This document shows positions 1 to 14,400 of a stretch of DNA of 64,000 bases, one piece after another. The translations under genes and the position numbers were made by a program. The DNA is from Liolophura sinensis. Lineage: Eukaryota > Mollusca > Polyplacophora > Chitonida > Chitonidae. Location of the stretch: contig NC_088295.1 in the NCBI RefSeq assembly GCF_032854445.1, positions 11,271,385 to 11,335,384 of the forward strand, given 5' to 3'. A model generated the notes under the pieces. The model searched no databases. It was not told the DNA's origin and saw only the letters and a program-made list of their open reading frames with translations. How positions within the stretch are numbered: the first letter of the stretch is position 1; each line of letters opens with the position of its first letter.

Positions 1-68
1 AGTCAAGTTTCATGCTGTAAACTCTAGCTTGGAATTATATATATCACTATGTCGGATATCTATTGCAG

Positions 69-2477
69 AGGGGTCTTTATGAATCTGATCAGCCAGAAGT
101 TGAGCGGATTATCTGATAGTGAGCTGATGGAGACTGAGCAAGATACCAGTCACTTCCTGGACACCAAGATCCGACTCAAACTAGGCATGGCCAGAGCTGC
201 ACGGGAACAGAACAACTTCAACTTGACTCTGAAGATACTCAAACAGACTTACAAGGTGAACGCATACCTACATGTATATGTATATATGAAGCTTTATATC
301 CACAAGATTTTCTTTCAATTTTAGTGAGTTTTTTTCCTCTGGGCTTATTTTGTATTCTCTGTTATACAGATTGTATCTGAAGACAAATTATGTATCATTG
401 TTATATAAACAGACAGAGAAGGGGGCACATACCTCTAAATGACATTGCACATCCTCTGACTGATTTTTAACTGTTATTGCAAGGCAGATATTGTGGTATT
501 GGCCAGAATTTTGAAGAGCAAGAATTGATTGGTCATGTGGATAATGGAAAATATACGTTCCACTTTTGTGCTAGATTTATTTATTTAAACATTATGTAAT
601 GCCAAAGTTGATGTTAGGTGTGAATATTTTCTGTTACCAGTCCTGCAAGGCCATGAAGGATGAGCGAGGTATTGTGGAATGGAATCAGCTGTACGCTCAA
701 ACACACCAGAAGAAATGTGCCTGCAGTTTGGAGTGGACAGATGATACCATTAACAATTTACTGACCACCTTCAGTCAGCTTGGTAATCATGCATTCATTA
801 AAACAGGTCTAATACATCGATGATAGTTGTCTGCAAAATCAAGGATGACCATAGAATTGCAACTTGTCAGTGTTCCCTTCTCACTTTGCCAGTCCCATTG
901 GGGACCAATTTTTAATGCACTTATTTCGTTGAGATTAGGTATTTGGAATTATTTTAATATTATTAAAAGTTAAAGGTTGGTTAAACTTCATGATGAAAGC
1001 TGTCTTTATAACCCACTCAATAAAGTTACAGTGGGATCAACTGGCATGACCCTGTCGCTTTGTCTGGCTGTAGGCACGATTTTGTCCACGCATCTCTTTG
1101 CAAACTACAGCACAGATTTTGACGAAACTTACGATACATCTTACCTATTTTCTGAATTTATACATGCTTAAGTTTAATGGCAATCAGGTAATTACTTTCA
1201 TTTTGACCCCCATGTAGGAGTTACCGTAACAGTGCTATTGCATGTGTTCAGATTGAGGACATTTTTATGATGTACTCTATATAAAGCATTACCACATGAA
1301 CATTTTATAATGTATCAAAAACGTACATCAAATGACACTGAACTGGAAAAGCTCACTAACTACCTTAAGGCATTCAAACGTGTCATTGATACTCTCTGAT
1401 AAGTAAACCAGAATGAATTATGATGCTATTTATTTTCATTCCTTCAGATAAGCACAACGGCAGCTCAGTGTTATCTGCATGTCCCAGTCTCTCCCAGAAA
1501 CACGCTGTGTTACAAGGCCAGGGTTATGAGCTGCTGGCAGAGACCTTCCTCGTCTCTGATATTCTCCAACATGTCAGCAGAGACATCAAGGACAAAATGT
1601 TTGACCTTGTGAAAACTGGGAAAGGCAAAGATGAGGATGTGAGGAAAAGTTCCACCATTTCATTTGTTAGCACCAAAATGTAGTTGGATAGTATATATAA
1701 CTGGTAACTACATGTATTTTTCATGTACGTCTGTGTGTGAGTGGTGATGTAATAGACAGCTAACAAACTCATTATGTAGAGTAAGATGTAGTGAGAAATC
1801 AACTGTGACCTTCAATATCCAGTGAAAGCTGCAAACTTGATGTACTGTAAAGCAGGTGATCATCCAATTATCTTTGGGCAGCCATTTGCACATCTTAATT
1901 GCAATATTATTCACCATAGTTTTCATGTGCTGTCAATAATAAATGTATTTTGGCTTGTTTTGTTTTTTTAGTTAATAGCTAGACTGGTGGAGCACGGACA
2001 TCAGCACTTGAAGTGTGCAGTCAGTCAGGAAATGGATCAATCAGATGCCAGAGATTTGTCAGCTGACAAAAAAAGCAACACCCACATCACCATGGCAACC
2101 TTCTGTGATAAATTCCTGAGGATAACTGAAGATGATGGTGGTGAATTTATTTTATTTGAGATATAATCCCACATCATTATTTTGAAATAAGGCATTGAAT
2201 TGTCAGTATATTAAAACTTTGAAATAAAAAGAAACTAAATAAAACATTGCAAATGTCCTTCTCTAGTTCCTACTCAGCGATTGGCTTGATTTATGTTTCA
2301 TTTCGTGCAGAAGATGTGAAGATCGCCAGTGGTCTGTTGGACTCGTTCCCTGAGACGATTGTCCTGTGTGTGCTGACAGCCATGAAGCAGGGTTCAGCTG
2401 AGGCTAGACAAAGGTTCCCACGCCTCCTGCAGCTAGCAGAGTATTACCCAGACACCATCCCACTCATCTGTAGCAAG
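69..2477 (+). CDS. PRKDC: PRKDC exons of the FAT region, first five in window
   Basis: Five exons encode helical repeat sequence of the FAT (FRAP-ATM-TRRAP) region that cradles the kinase. Recognisable stretches are [20 protein letters not shown] in exon 69-255, [16 protein letters not shown] in 641-782, [20 protein letters not shown] in 1448-1638, [12 protein letters not shown] in 1972-2140 and [20 protein letters not shown] in 2311-2477. Junction phases run 0, 1, 0, 1, 0. The donor of the fourth exon is ambiguous by one codon (GTGGTG or GTGAAT, three bases apart), and both keep frame. Introns in this block are 0.17-0.67 kb, AT-rich, with nothing else recognised in them. Confidence 0.88.
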
Positions 2478-5400
2478 GTACCAGTCTGACGCGTATTTTA
2501 TCTGGCACATTCAGCATGAGTGGTGTTTCATAATGTCATCAAGCAATGTCAGACCTGCGATTACAGATTTTCTTGTGCAGTTTAAACTTTGTTGGGTAAC
2601 TTCAGCAGACATCTTAATTCATGTCGTCTTAACTGAAATGGACTATATCATCAGAGAGCCAGGTAGTTAAAAAACACTGACTGCGTTATTCATGTTTAGA
2701 TAAGAGAATGATTTCTTATGTCAGGTTGTGTATCTTGGTGATTGGACCCTACAGCAGTGCTACTGTACAGGGAGACCGTACAATAAATAAATAACCACAT
2801 GCGTCTGTACCCGGCATTTTGACGGAAGCCAATTTTTATAGAAATATCAAAACATTTACACTCTGGCCATATGTCTTCATATAGGCATACCACCATTACT
2901 CTAGATTGTCACAACAAAATCAAGATGTCCATTCACAGGTCTCAGCTGATAAAATTCTTCGTTATACAAACTATTATGGCGAGGGCTGTTCTACATACCT
3001 GCATACCTGTTATACAAACCTGCTCATTAAAGATTGTTGTAGGCAACATCATGAAACATCGGTTTTATTACTCAGCTTTGTATAAAGCTACATAACAGAA
3101 AAGTGAGGTTTAACAACACGATGTCTTTTAAGTTTGACTTAAGTATTGTGTACAAGTAGTGAACTCCAAATTGTGAACTTGTGACTGAAGTCGTTCAACA
3201 TTGTTAGAAATTCACAAGTGTGGGTGGTTTTGGTGGTTTCAAAGACAAACAGGAATAAGATAAGTATAAGATAAGTATAAGATTACCCATAGAAGTATGA
3301 CACATTATCATTGACTACTTTGTCATTCACCTGTGCAAACTGTTATCAGATCTGTGTTCTCACCACCACAGTAGATTTGTTGAGCATTTTCCTCAATTAA
3401 GGACTAAAACAGAACTACCCTGAGAATGTGGCCAGTCTTCAAGAAGCATCCTTTATGTTTACCCGTCCACAATGACACAATATGTTTATGTATATGTGTA
3501 CAAATACCCTTCCATCAGTCCCTGTCTGGTGAGTTTCATTGGTCCCTGTCTGGTGAGTTTCATTGGTCCCTGTTTGGTGGGTTCCATCGGTCCTTGTCTG
3601 GTCAGTTCCATCGGCCCCTGTCTGGTCAGTTTCATTGGTCCCTGTCTGGTTAGTTCCATCGGTCCCTGTCTGGTCAGTTCCATCAGTCCCTGCCTGGTCA
3701 GTTCCATCGGTCCTTGTCTGGTCAGTTCCATCGGTCCCTGTCTGGTCAGTTCCATCAGTCCCTGCCTGGTCAGTTCCATCGGTCCCTGTCTGGTCAGTTC
3801 CATCAGTCCCTGCCTGGTCAGTTCCATTGGTCCCTGTCTGGTCAGTTCCATCAGTCCCTGCCTGGTGAGTTCCATCGGTCCCTTCTGGTGAGTTCCATCA
3901 GTCCCTGCCTGGTCAGTTCCATCGGTCCCTTCTGGTGAGTTCCATCAGTCCCTTCTGGTGAGTTCCATCGGTCCCTGTCTGGTAAGTTCCATCGGTCCCT
4001 GTCTGGTCAGTTCCATCAGTCCCTGCCTGGTCAGTTCCATCGGTCCCTGTCTGGTCAGTTCCATCAGTCCCTGTCTGGTCAGTTCCATCGGTCCCTGTCT
4101 GGTCAGTTCCATCGGTCCCAGTCTGGTCAGTTCAATCGGTCCCTGTCTGGTCAGTTCCATCAGTCCCTGTCTGGTGAGTTCCATCAGTTCCTGCCTGGTG
4201 AGTTCCATCAGTCCCTATCTTATGAGTTCCATTGGTCCCTGTCTGGTCAGTTCCATCAGTCCCTGTCTGGTGAGTTCCATCAGTCCCTGTCTGGTGAGAT
4301 CCGTCCGTTCCTGCTTGGTGAGTTCCATTGGTCCCTGTCTGGTGAGTTCTATCAGTCCCTGTCTGGTGAGTCGTCGGTCCCTGCCTGGTGAGTTCCATCG
4401 GTTCCTGCCGGGTGTGTTCCATTGGTCCCTGTCTGGTGAGTTCCATCGGTCCCTGCCTGGTGAGTTCCATCGGTCCCTGCCTGGTGAGCTCCATCAGTCA
4501 CTGTCTGGTGAGATCCATCCGTTCCTGCCTGGTGAGTTCCATCAGTCCCTGTCTGGTGAGTTCTATCAGTCCCTGCCTGGTGAGTTCCATCAGTTGCTGT
4601 CTGGTGAGATCCATCCGTTCCTGCCTGGTGAGTTCCATTGGTCCCTGTCTGGTGATTTCCATCAGTCCCTGTCTGGTTAGTCGTCGGTCCCTGTCTGGTG
4701 AGTTCCATTGGTTCCTGCCGGGTGTGTTCCATTGGTCCCTGTCTGGTGAGTTCCATAAGTCCTTGTGTGATAAGTTCCATCAATCCGTGTCTAGTGAGTT
4801 CCATCAGTCCCTGTCTGGTGAGTTCCATCAGTCCCTGTCTGGTGAGTTCCATCAGTCCCTGTCTGGTGAGTTCATCCCATGTGGTGTGGTTCGGCAGCCA
4901 GAATGGCACTATAGTGTTTGCTGCACAGCAGGAGACTAATCACTCTCCCCTGTCAGCTCTACTAGCAGCTCAAATTGGATTTATTTTACAGCTAAAGTAT
5001 TAATGAAATACGGTATTAAGCGTGGTCCATGTTTTATACATGTACCTGTCTGCTGATTGGCCTAGGAGCATGCAGATGTTTCAATAATCTTCCATCTTTA
5101 TCATGTCACATGGTTCACATTTCAGATTTCTGAGGTGCCTAGCTGGATGTTCATCTCCTGGATCAGTCAGATGATGGCTCTGCTTGACAAAGCTGAGGCT
5201 CCCACTGTCCACACTGCCCTGTTGTCGCTGGCTAAAGAGTATCCCCAGGTAAACTACCCTACTGTCACTGGCTAAAGAGTATCCCCAGGTAAACTGCCCT
5301 GCTGTCGCTGGCTAAAGAGTATCCCCAGGTAAACTGTCCTGCTGTCACTTTCTAAAGAGTATCCCCAGGTAAATCACCCTTCTGTCGCTGGCTAAAGAAT

Positions 5401-8400
5401 ATCCCCAGGTAAACTGTCCTGCTGTTATGAAGTGGATCACCAGAGTAACAGTCCTGCTGTCAATAGCTATAGAACATCTCCAGGTAAACTCTCCTGCTGT
5501 CAATGGTTAAAGGATATGCCCAGGGAAACTTGCTGTCACTGGCTAAAGAGTATCCACAGGTAGACTTTCTTGTTTTCCATAGATAAAGAGTAACCTCGGG
5601 TAAACTGTCCTGTTGTTGCTGGCTATAGAGTATCCTCAGGTAAACTGTCCTGTGGTCGCTAAGAATATCCCCAAATAAGCTGTCCCACTATCAATGGCTA
5701 AAGAACAGCCCCAGGTAAAATGTTCTGCTGTCAATGGCTAAAGAGTGTCCTCAGGTAAACTGTCTTACTGTCACTGGATTGTGTATCCCCAGGTGAACTT
5801 TTCAGCTGTTACTAGCAAAAAGAGAATGCCCACATAAACTGTTACTTGTTACTGGCTGTGGAGTATCCCGAAGTAAACTGTCCAGCTGTCATTGACTAAA
5901 GAGTATCCCAGGTATTGAATTGTATTGATACTTGCCAGATAGCACTGGCCAAAGAGGTAAGCACCGGCCAAAGAGGTGAACTGTCCTGATGTCACTGGCT
6001 AAAGATTACCATTAGTAGGTTACCAGTCCAGAATATCCAGCTGGCATTGGCTATAAATATTATCGCTGTGTGATATGCCTTGGCTAAAGATAACCCAAAG
6101 GTGTTGTGATAAAGTCAGTATGGTATTTATGATATCGTACGTTTATCTCTATCTTCAGTGCAATGTAATTAGTTAGTTGTGATGGATCTGTTTCAGGCTG
6201 TTATTTACCCCTACAAAATCAGCCGGGAAGGATTTGTTTTTGAGAACTCTGCTCTGGGCAAGAAGAATAAAGCTGTGGTGGAAAAGTTAGTACCTGTATT
6301 ATAGTTAAATGTACATAAATTGTTGCATGCTGAAACATCTTCTCTGAATCTGTAGATTTAGTACAGTCTAATTCTTTAATGGAAGAGCTCAAAAGTCAGA
6401 ATGGACAGCCATCTGTTCTAGAACAAACGATGTCCAGTGCAAGGATATGCCTTGAGCTACAGGATATGCCTGATGTGGCGAATGTCCAATCAGCTGGGCT
6501 GCTCCTTTATCCGTTCCTGGCCAGGCTGCCTCTCTGCTAAATTGTGAAGATTGGCTGCCCAATAGCTGGAAGCTTCACTCAGCCATGAGGACAACAGTTA
6601 TTGTTACTTTCTGTTCACATAACTGAACACTTTACTCTATAAACTCCATTTATTAATGTAACGTGTACAAAGTCTTACGGGCAATATTCTCTGCTGATTT
6701 AAAAAAGAACACTCTTTGTTGGCATGGATGATAGTTTACAGCTTCTCGAAGAAAGTTTTTAATATCACTTAAGCAGATGATCCATTGTAATTTGTGAACA
6801 TATACCAAATTGTCAACACAACTACAAAGGTTCACTTACCAGCGTGATATCAACCTCCTGAGGAAGCAAACCATGATTGTAAAACCAGGTAAATTTTCCA
6901 CGAAGATTAAGTATTTGAAACAGTGCTAAAGTTCTTTGTTTGGTTTGGATACTGCACATGTACATACAAATTTGGTGATTTTCTGCAAAATAAAACCATG
7001 AGTGTATGATCCTGTTTATTTATCATTTTTGAAATTCTTGTACAACACAAAAGGCCCAGTAGAATTAATAAAAAACTCCAAAACACTGTAGGTTCTGGCC
7101 GGGCTTTCTGCATCAAACATGCCAGACTCACCGTTCACTTGCGCTGGGGTAGGAATAAAATATATTTTCACACCATTGATTTGTGTACCAGTACACTCAG
7201 ACATTATTACAACTTATCTGTGTAAGCTCAAATAATCTAGTAACAGCATTCATTATGTGGAGATTGGGGTATCAATCTGTATAAGCAACTGAGTATTCAA
7301 ATATAAGCAAATAAGGAATTGTTACGGTATCAAGGGACCTGTCGATCACAACAACTATAGACCTAATCCTACTACAGATGTATTTTGCAATACCTTCAGT
7401 GGTTATGAAATCACTTGAATACACCCAATTTATCATTTTTTGGGGTGGTTTAATTCACAGTAAGTGGTAAATAATTCACTGTGGAGATGTATGTGAATTC
7501 ATTGAAGATCATCTGCTAGCCTAGATTTGGCAGAGATCTTGCAGTGAAAATAAGACCACAAGTCATATCAAAAGATAAAGGCATGCGATCTGCCGTTTCA
7601 GGTCTCATCAGGTCTTCCCTTAAAAATTTTTCATTATCCATTAAACTGACATGAAAGACACATGTTAACCAGGTTTAAAGAAGCTATACCAGAAATCTGG
7701 GGCAGAGAAATGTATCTTTCCTAATCAAATCAAATCAAATCAAATTAAATTTCCTAGTTCACCAAGAATAACGCAAATCTTCCACTTAGCTTATTTAACG
7801 TGTACAGAGTGTTATTATAGTTTGTTTCTTTTAGTTAGTAGCTGTTAATGTTGCAGACTCGGAGCCCTATTGGATGACAGCAATGTCCCATTGGTATCCA
7901 AATGGATCAGTGCCTTGGAGCAGTTCGGGCAGCCTAACATGCTGTTCAAGGTATACATATGCACTACAGAACTACAATGATCACTAAGTTTTAAAACCTT
8001 CTTTTCCACAGCCCAAAATACTGATGTCAGAAAATATAACATGTATATATATTTGTAGTATGGGCTTTGCTGTTGTCCAAACATATAAGCAGTATTAAGA
8101 AATGTGTGCGGTACAGAAAAACAAGCTTTTGTTTGACACATCAGGGTGATAAAAGTCAGACCCCTCTGGCCACCAGCTGATATAAGCATTCTCCTATTTA
8201 GTAAATCTAATGTTCGTACACTATATATATATATCAGTATAATAAACATCAGCGTATTATAATTTCCCAGACTTATCTTCTGTACCCTTTAGTCTGGCTA
8301 AATTTATGGACATGTTGTGTGGCATAAGCATTTACACCGATCAGTGCAGTGTAACATAGATGTGTAGGATAACTAATAATGTTCATAGAAATTGTTGCGT

Positions 8401-11400
8401 GTGTACATCATTGCTGGTTTAGGACTGGGTGAATGATATCAGAAAGAGGCTGACAAAGGGGAAGAGAGATAAAGATGAGATAAAGAGGCTGTACATGGAC
8501 ATGTTCAGGGAGTTGCTGAACCCCAGGGGCTCGATGAAGGCGTCTGAGCAGGCCAGCATAGAGTCTGACACAGCCATATCTGTTGTGGAAATGGGTGACT
8601 ACAGGCGCAAGTTTGCTCAGGTAATGTGTATAGTGCATTTTTATGGAGCATTCGCAATAAGCATTATTAAATAATTGTCGTAAATCACATGGTGAAGTGA
8701 CAGGTCTCCATGGTAAAGGTACTTGACTGGTGAGAGCTTTGCAAAAATAGGCCCAGTTTGGCTAATCAATCTGTTTTACTCATTACCAAGTTAATCTGTT
8801 GTTATATACCTCAAGCAGAGCTCCATGTGGACCAGTGTTCAGCTAACTTGTCACTCTTGCTGTAGTGGCTTCATCAGTTTACATGTCGGTCACATACAAG
8901 TCAGAAGGTTTGTCAGGTGGTGTATTCCGGATTCAGTTGCCTCCACCCAGAAACACGACCACCTTCATTTCAGTGAAATACATTAAAACTCCATCCTAGT
9001 ACGTCTGTTGTTTTAAACTAATATTTCCCTGGTAGGATTGAAAGCTTGCAAGACAAACCATAGTTCAAAGAAGTAAGCACAACAGAGCATCAAGACAATG
9101 GAAACCATCTTCTTGTGGACTTCAGAATGATTTTGTTTCACTAACCCCTGAAATTGTTATAATTTGTTTGAGGTAATATGTCTGTTAATAGTGCTTTTCC
9201 AATCTCTTTGTATATCGGATAGTTCCAAATAGACACATAAATCCTGCATTTGGAAGAGGATATTTATTACACTAAGATATTAAAGAAGAAAGAACTTTTT
9301 GGCTTTTCAGAAATACATGAAGGATATGGAAGCATCATTTGGAAAGGATGGTTCTAAACTGGCAGAAATGTCACTGAGTGTATGTACACATGTTGTTGTT
9401 TGTTTGTTGTTTTGTTCACCAAGATTGTTAAAAACCTGCAGAGAAACCAGTGTGGATGTGCTAAATGTAAACATCAATCAGGATTTTACTGGGCATTGAT
9501 CATACTTTAGACATACTTCATTGGGTAGTTTGAAGTAAACTCTATAAATTTGACTGAATACTTTCATGTACCCTCATGTGGGTTTGCAACCTCCAGTAGA
9601 TTAATACATCTTTATTTCCAACTTTAGAGATCAGGGACCTATTTCACAAAGTACACATACATGTAGCGCTACATTCACATACCTGTAGTGCTACATTCAC
9701 ATACATGTCACACTACATTCACATACATGTAGCGCTATGTTCACATAACTACCATGGTGAAGTAATACCTACAGTACTGGTCGCTGTGGAAGTGCACAAA
9801 ACGTTACGTTAGCTTTGGGAATCGGGCCGTTGGTACATTGTAATTTCATCATAATATACCTATACTATGTGAAAACAAGTGAAGGTTCAAAGATGTGTAG
9901 CTTGTTGAAATTTTAGTCATGCCCTATTACACCTGTCTTGAAGGATTTCGCCAAGAAGGCCAATTTTTTTGTTGCGGACATGAACAAGGCAGCACAGAAA
10001 CCCCTGGCACCCCCTGGCCAGCTGAAGGAGTACTGTCGCTGGATGTCAGAGTTCAGTTACACCAGACTGGGAAGGGCTCTTGAGATTCCAGGTAAGCGTA
10101 AGATGTAGATGCTGCATTCTAAAGTCATTGAAGAGAATCTGTGGCAGAATTACTGATTTCGTATTACATGTAGTAACGGGTAATAGAATTATACTTTGAT
10201 GTCTATTTCTATTCCAGAGCTGAGTGAGGCCTATACACACTCTTCTGTTGAATACAGCTTATATTGACTATTAACAAAAGCTTTGATGTCTTACTACAGG
10301 GGTGTCTGACTGTTCATGTTTGGTTCACATATTACATTTAGCAAAGATTTTCCTTGAATTTGATCTGTTTTCTTTGTTCAAATAATAGGGCAGTATCATG
10401 GGAAGAAGAAACCATTACCAGAATATCATGTGAAGATCGCTGGGTTTGATCAAAGGGTAAGTTCTCCATTATCCAATTTACAAATCATTATTCTCCAGGG
10501 AGAGTGCTGTACAACAAAAATCAAAGTTTTTATGATGATTGTCTGTGAAAGATGAAGTCCATCAAGAAAGCGGAGTAACATTTGATGTAATCTGGATAAT
10601 TACAGGTTAAAGTGATGTCATCTCTTAGAAAGCCTAAGAGAGTGACAATCCGTGGCAATGATGAGAAGGAATACAACTTCCTGGTAAAGGGTGGGGAAGA
10701 TTTGCGGCAGGACCAGAGAATTGAGCAGCTGTTTGGAATCATGAATGAGGTGTTTGACAAAGATGCTTCCTGCCGTCATCGAAAGCTTCACCTGACCACC
10801 TACCAGGTCATCCCCATGACTCCCAGGTAAGATGATGGATGACACACAGATGAGTTACATGTCTACAGGTAGGGGAACTCGCCCATCGCACCCAGGTACG
10901 ATGATCGATGACACACAGCTGAGCTATATGTAGATGACAACAGGTAGGGGAACCGATGCATGGCACCCAGATAGGATGATCAATGACACACAGGTGAGCT
11001 ACATGTTGATGACAACAGGTAGGGGAACCGATGCATGGCACCCAGATAGGATGATCAATGACACACAGGTGAGCTACATGTTGATGACAACAGGTAGGGG
11101 AACTGACGAATGGCACCCAGATAGGATGATCAGTGAGACACAGGTGAGCTACATGTTGATGACAACAGGTAGGGGAACTGACGAATGGCACCCAGATAGG
11201 ATGATCAATGACACACAGGTGAGCTACATGTTGATGACAACAGGTAGGGGAACTGACGAATGGCACCCAGATAGGATTATCAATGACACACAGGTGAGCT
11301 ACATGTTGATGACAACAGGTAGGGGAACTGACGAATGGCACCCAGATAGGATTATCAATGACACACAGCTGAGCTACATGTTGATGACAACAGGTAGGGG

Positions 11401-14400
11401 AACTGACCCATGGCACCCAGATAGGATTATCAATGACACACAGCTGAGCTACATGTTGATGACAACAGGTAGGGGAACTGACGAATGGCACCCAGATAGG
11501 ATTATCAATGACACACAGCTGAGCTACATGTTGATGACAACAGGTAGGGGAACTGACCCATGGCACCCAGATAGGATGATCAATGACACACAGGTGAGCT
11601 ACATGTTGATGACAACAGGTAGGGGAACTGACGAATGGCACCCAGATAGGATTATCAATGACACACAGCTGAGCTACATGTTGATGACAACAGGTAGGGG
11701 AACCGATGCATGGCACCCAGATAGGATGATCAATGACACACAGGTGCTACATGTTGATGACAACAGGTAGGGGAACCGACCCATGGCACCCAGATAGGAT
11801 GATCAGCGACACACAGGTGAGCTACATGTTGATGACAACAGGTAGGGGAACCGACCCATGGCACCCAGATAGGATGATCAATGACACACAGGTGAGCTAC
11901 ATGTTGATGACAACAGGTAGGGGAACCGATGCATGGCACCCAGATAGGATGATCAATGACACACAGGTGCTACATGTTGATGACAACAGGTAGGGGAACC
12001 GACCCATGGCACCCAGATAGGATGATCAGCGACACACAGGTGAGCTACATGTTGATGACAACAGGTAGGGGAACTGACCCATGGCACCCAGATAGGATGA
12101 TCAGTGAGACACAGGTGAGCTACATGTTGATGACAACAGGTAGGGGAACCGACCCATGGCACCCAGATAGGATGATCAGCGACACACAGGTGAGCTACAT
12201 GTTGATGACAACAGGTAGGGGAACTGACCCATGGCACCCAGATAGGATGATCAATGACACACAGGTGAGCTACATGTTGATGACAACAGGTAGGGGAACT
12301 GACCCATCAATGACACACAGGTGAGCTACATGTAGGTGTCTATGGGTAGAGGAACTGACACATACCACCCAGGTAAGATGACCAATGATACACAGGTGAG
12401 TTACATGTAGATGTCTACTGGTAGAGGAACTGACCCATGGCACCTCATTGACACACAGGTGAGGTACTCCTAGATGTCTACATGGAGGGGGAACTGACGC
12501 ATGGGACCCAGGTAAGACAGTGATAAACAAGTGAGTTACTCTTAGATGCCCACATGTATGTGAAGGTGAACTGACCCAATGCACCCAGGTACATGTACAT
12601 GTAAGATACCGCATGACACCCAGGTAAAATGTCCTGTGACAACCAGGTAAAATGTCCAATGATTCCCAAGTAAGATGCCCCATGACACCCAGGTAAAATG
12701 TCCCGTGACACGCGGGTAAGATGTCCCATGACACATGAGTAAATGTCCCATCATGACACCCATGTTCTGTGACAACCAGGTAAGATGTTTCATCATAACA
12801 CCCAGGTAAGATTTCCCATAATTCCCAAGTAAGATGTTTCATCATAACACCTAGGTAAGATGTCCCATCATAACACCCAGGTAAGATTTCCCATAACTCC
12901 TAGGTAAAATGTTTCATCATAACACCCAGGTAAGATGTCCCATTATAACACCCAGGATCCCCAGGTAAAATGTATCATCATAACACCCAGATAAGATGTC
13001 CCATCATAACACCCAGGTAAGATGTCCCATCATAATACCCAGGTAAAATGTATCATAACACCCAGATAAGATGTCCCATCATAACACCCAGGTAAGATGT
13101 CCCATCATAATACCCAGGTAAAATGTATCATCATAATACCCAGGTAAAATGTCCCATCATAACACCCAGGTAAGATGTCCCATCATAATACCCAGGTAAA
13201 ATGTATCATCATAACACCCAGATAAGATGTCCCATCATAACACCCAGGTAAGATGTCCCATCATAATACCCAGGTAAAATGTATCATCATAACACCCAGA
13301 TAAGATGTCCCATCATAACACCCAGGTAAGATGTCCCATCATAACACCCCGGTAAAATGTATCATCATAATACCCAGGTAAAATGTCCCATCATAACACC
13401 CAGGTAAGATGTCCCAGGATCCCCAGGTAAAATGTATCATCATAATACCCAGATAAGATGTCCCATCATAACAGCTAGGTAAAATGTCCCATCATAACAC
13501 CCAGGTAAGATGTCCCAGGATCCCCAGGTAAAATGTATCATCATAACACCCAGATAAGATGTCCCATCATAACACCCAGGTAAGATTTCACATGATTCCC
13601 AGGTAAGATGTTTCATCATAACACCCAGATAAGATGTCCCATCATAACACCCAGGTAAGATGTCCCATGATTCCAAGGTAAGATGTGTGATGACATTCAG
13701 GCACACCTAAGATTTCCCATGATTCCCAGGTAAGAGGTTTTATCATAACACCCAGGTAAGATGTCCCATGATTCCCAGGTAAGATGTCAGATGACATCTA
13801 GGCACACGTAAGATGTCCCATTACACCCAGGTGAGATGCCCCATTACACCCAGGTAAGAGTTTCCATGACACCCAGGTAAGATGTTCTATCATGACCCCT
13901 AGGTATAAAGATCTCCCATGACACTCAGATGTCAAATGGCTCAGAGGTGGGATATTTAATTAATCTGCCCAGATTCCTCCCACCATAATGCTAGTGGTCA
14001 TCGTGTAAGTGAAATATTCTTGAGTACGTCTTAAAACACAAATCAAACAAACAACAGTATTCTTGTCTTCAGGTAAAGTTGATTGTGAAAATGAATGTCA
14101 TCTTCTTGAAAATAAAAGTTAATCCTGCAGTGATTTTGCTCTTTAAAGTTCCTGCAGTGATTTTGCTCGTTAAAGTTCTTTCAGTGATTTTACTCATTAA
14201 AGCATTATGCCCCATGTTCTCTTTCCAGAGTTGGTTTGATTGAATGGTTGGACAACACAGTGCCTCTGAAGGAGTTCCTGTTTGAAGCAATGACTGAGCA
14301 GGAATTAAACTTCTATAACTCAGGGTAAATCAAACATTTTGGAAATAAATTAAAGCTCTGTTCGATCCATGTAAGGATTGGCATCCTGTAGTTACAATTT

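Noticed and set aside
3426-5003. Long open frames on both strands (up to 240 codons) with an 8-residue repeat
   Set aside because: They follow from a 24 bp tandem period and exist in several frames and on both strands at once. They lie in a PRKDC intron and have no flanking gene signals.
10808-12324. Open frames of 278 and 302 codons with 25-residue repeats
   Set aside because: The 75 bp period keeps both strands open. The sequence is intronic and derived from a splice junction; not a repeat protein gene.
3505-13920. Regular repeat-spacer look suggesting a CRISPR-like array
   Set aside because: Units are contiguous with no unique spacers, and the host is an intron-rich animal genome.
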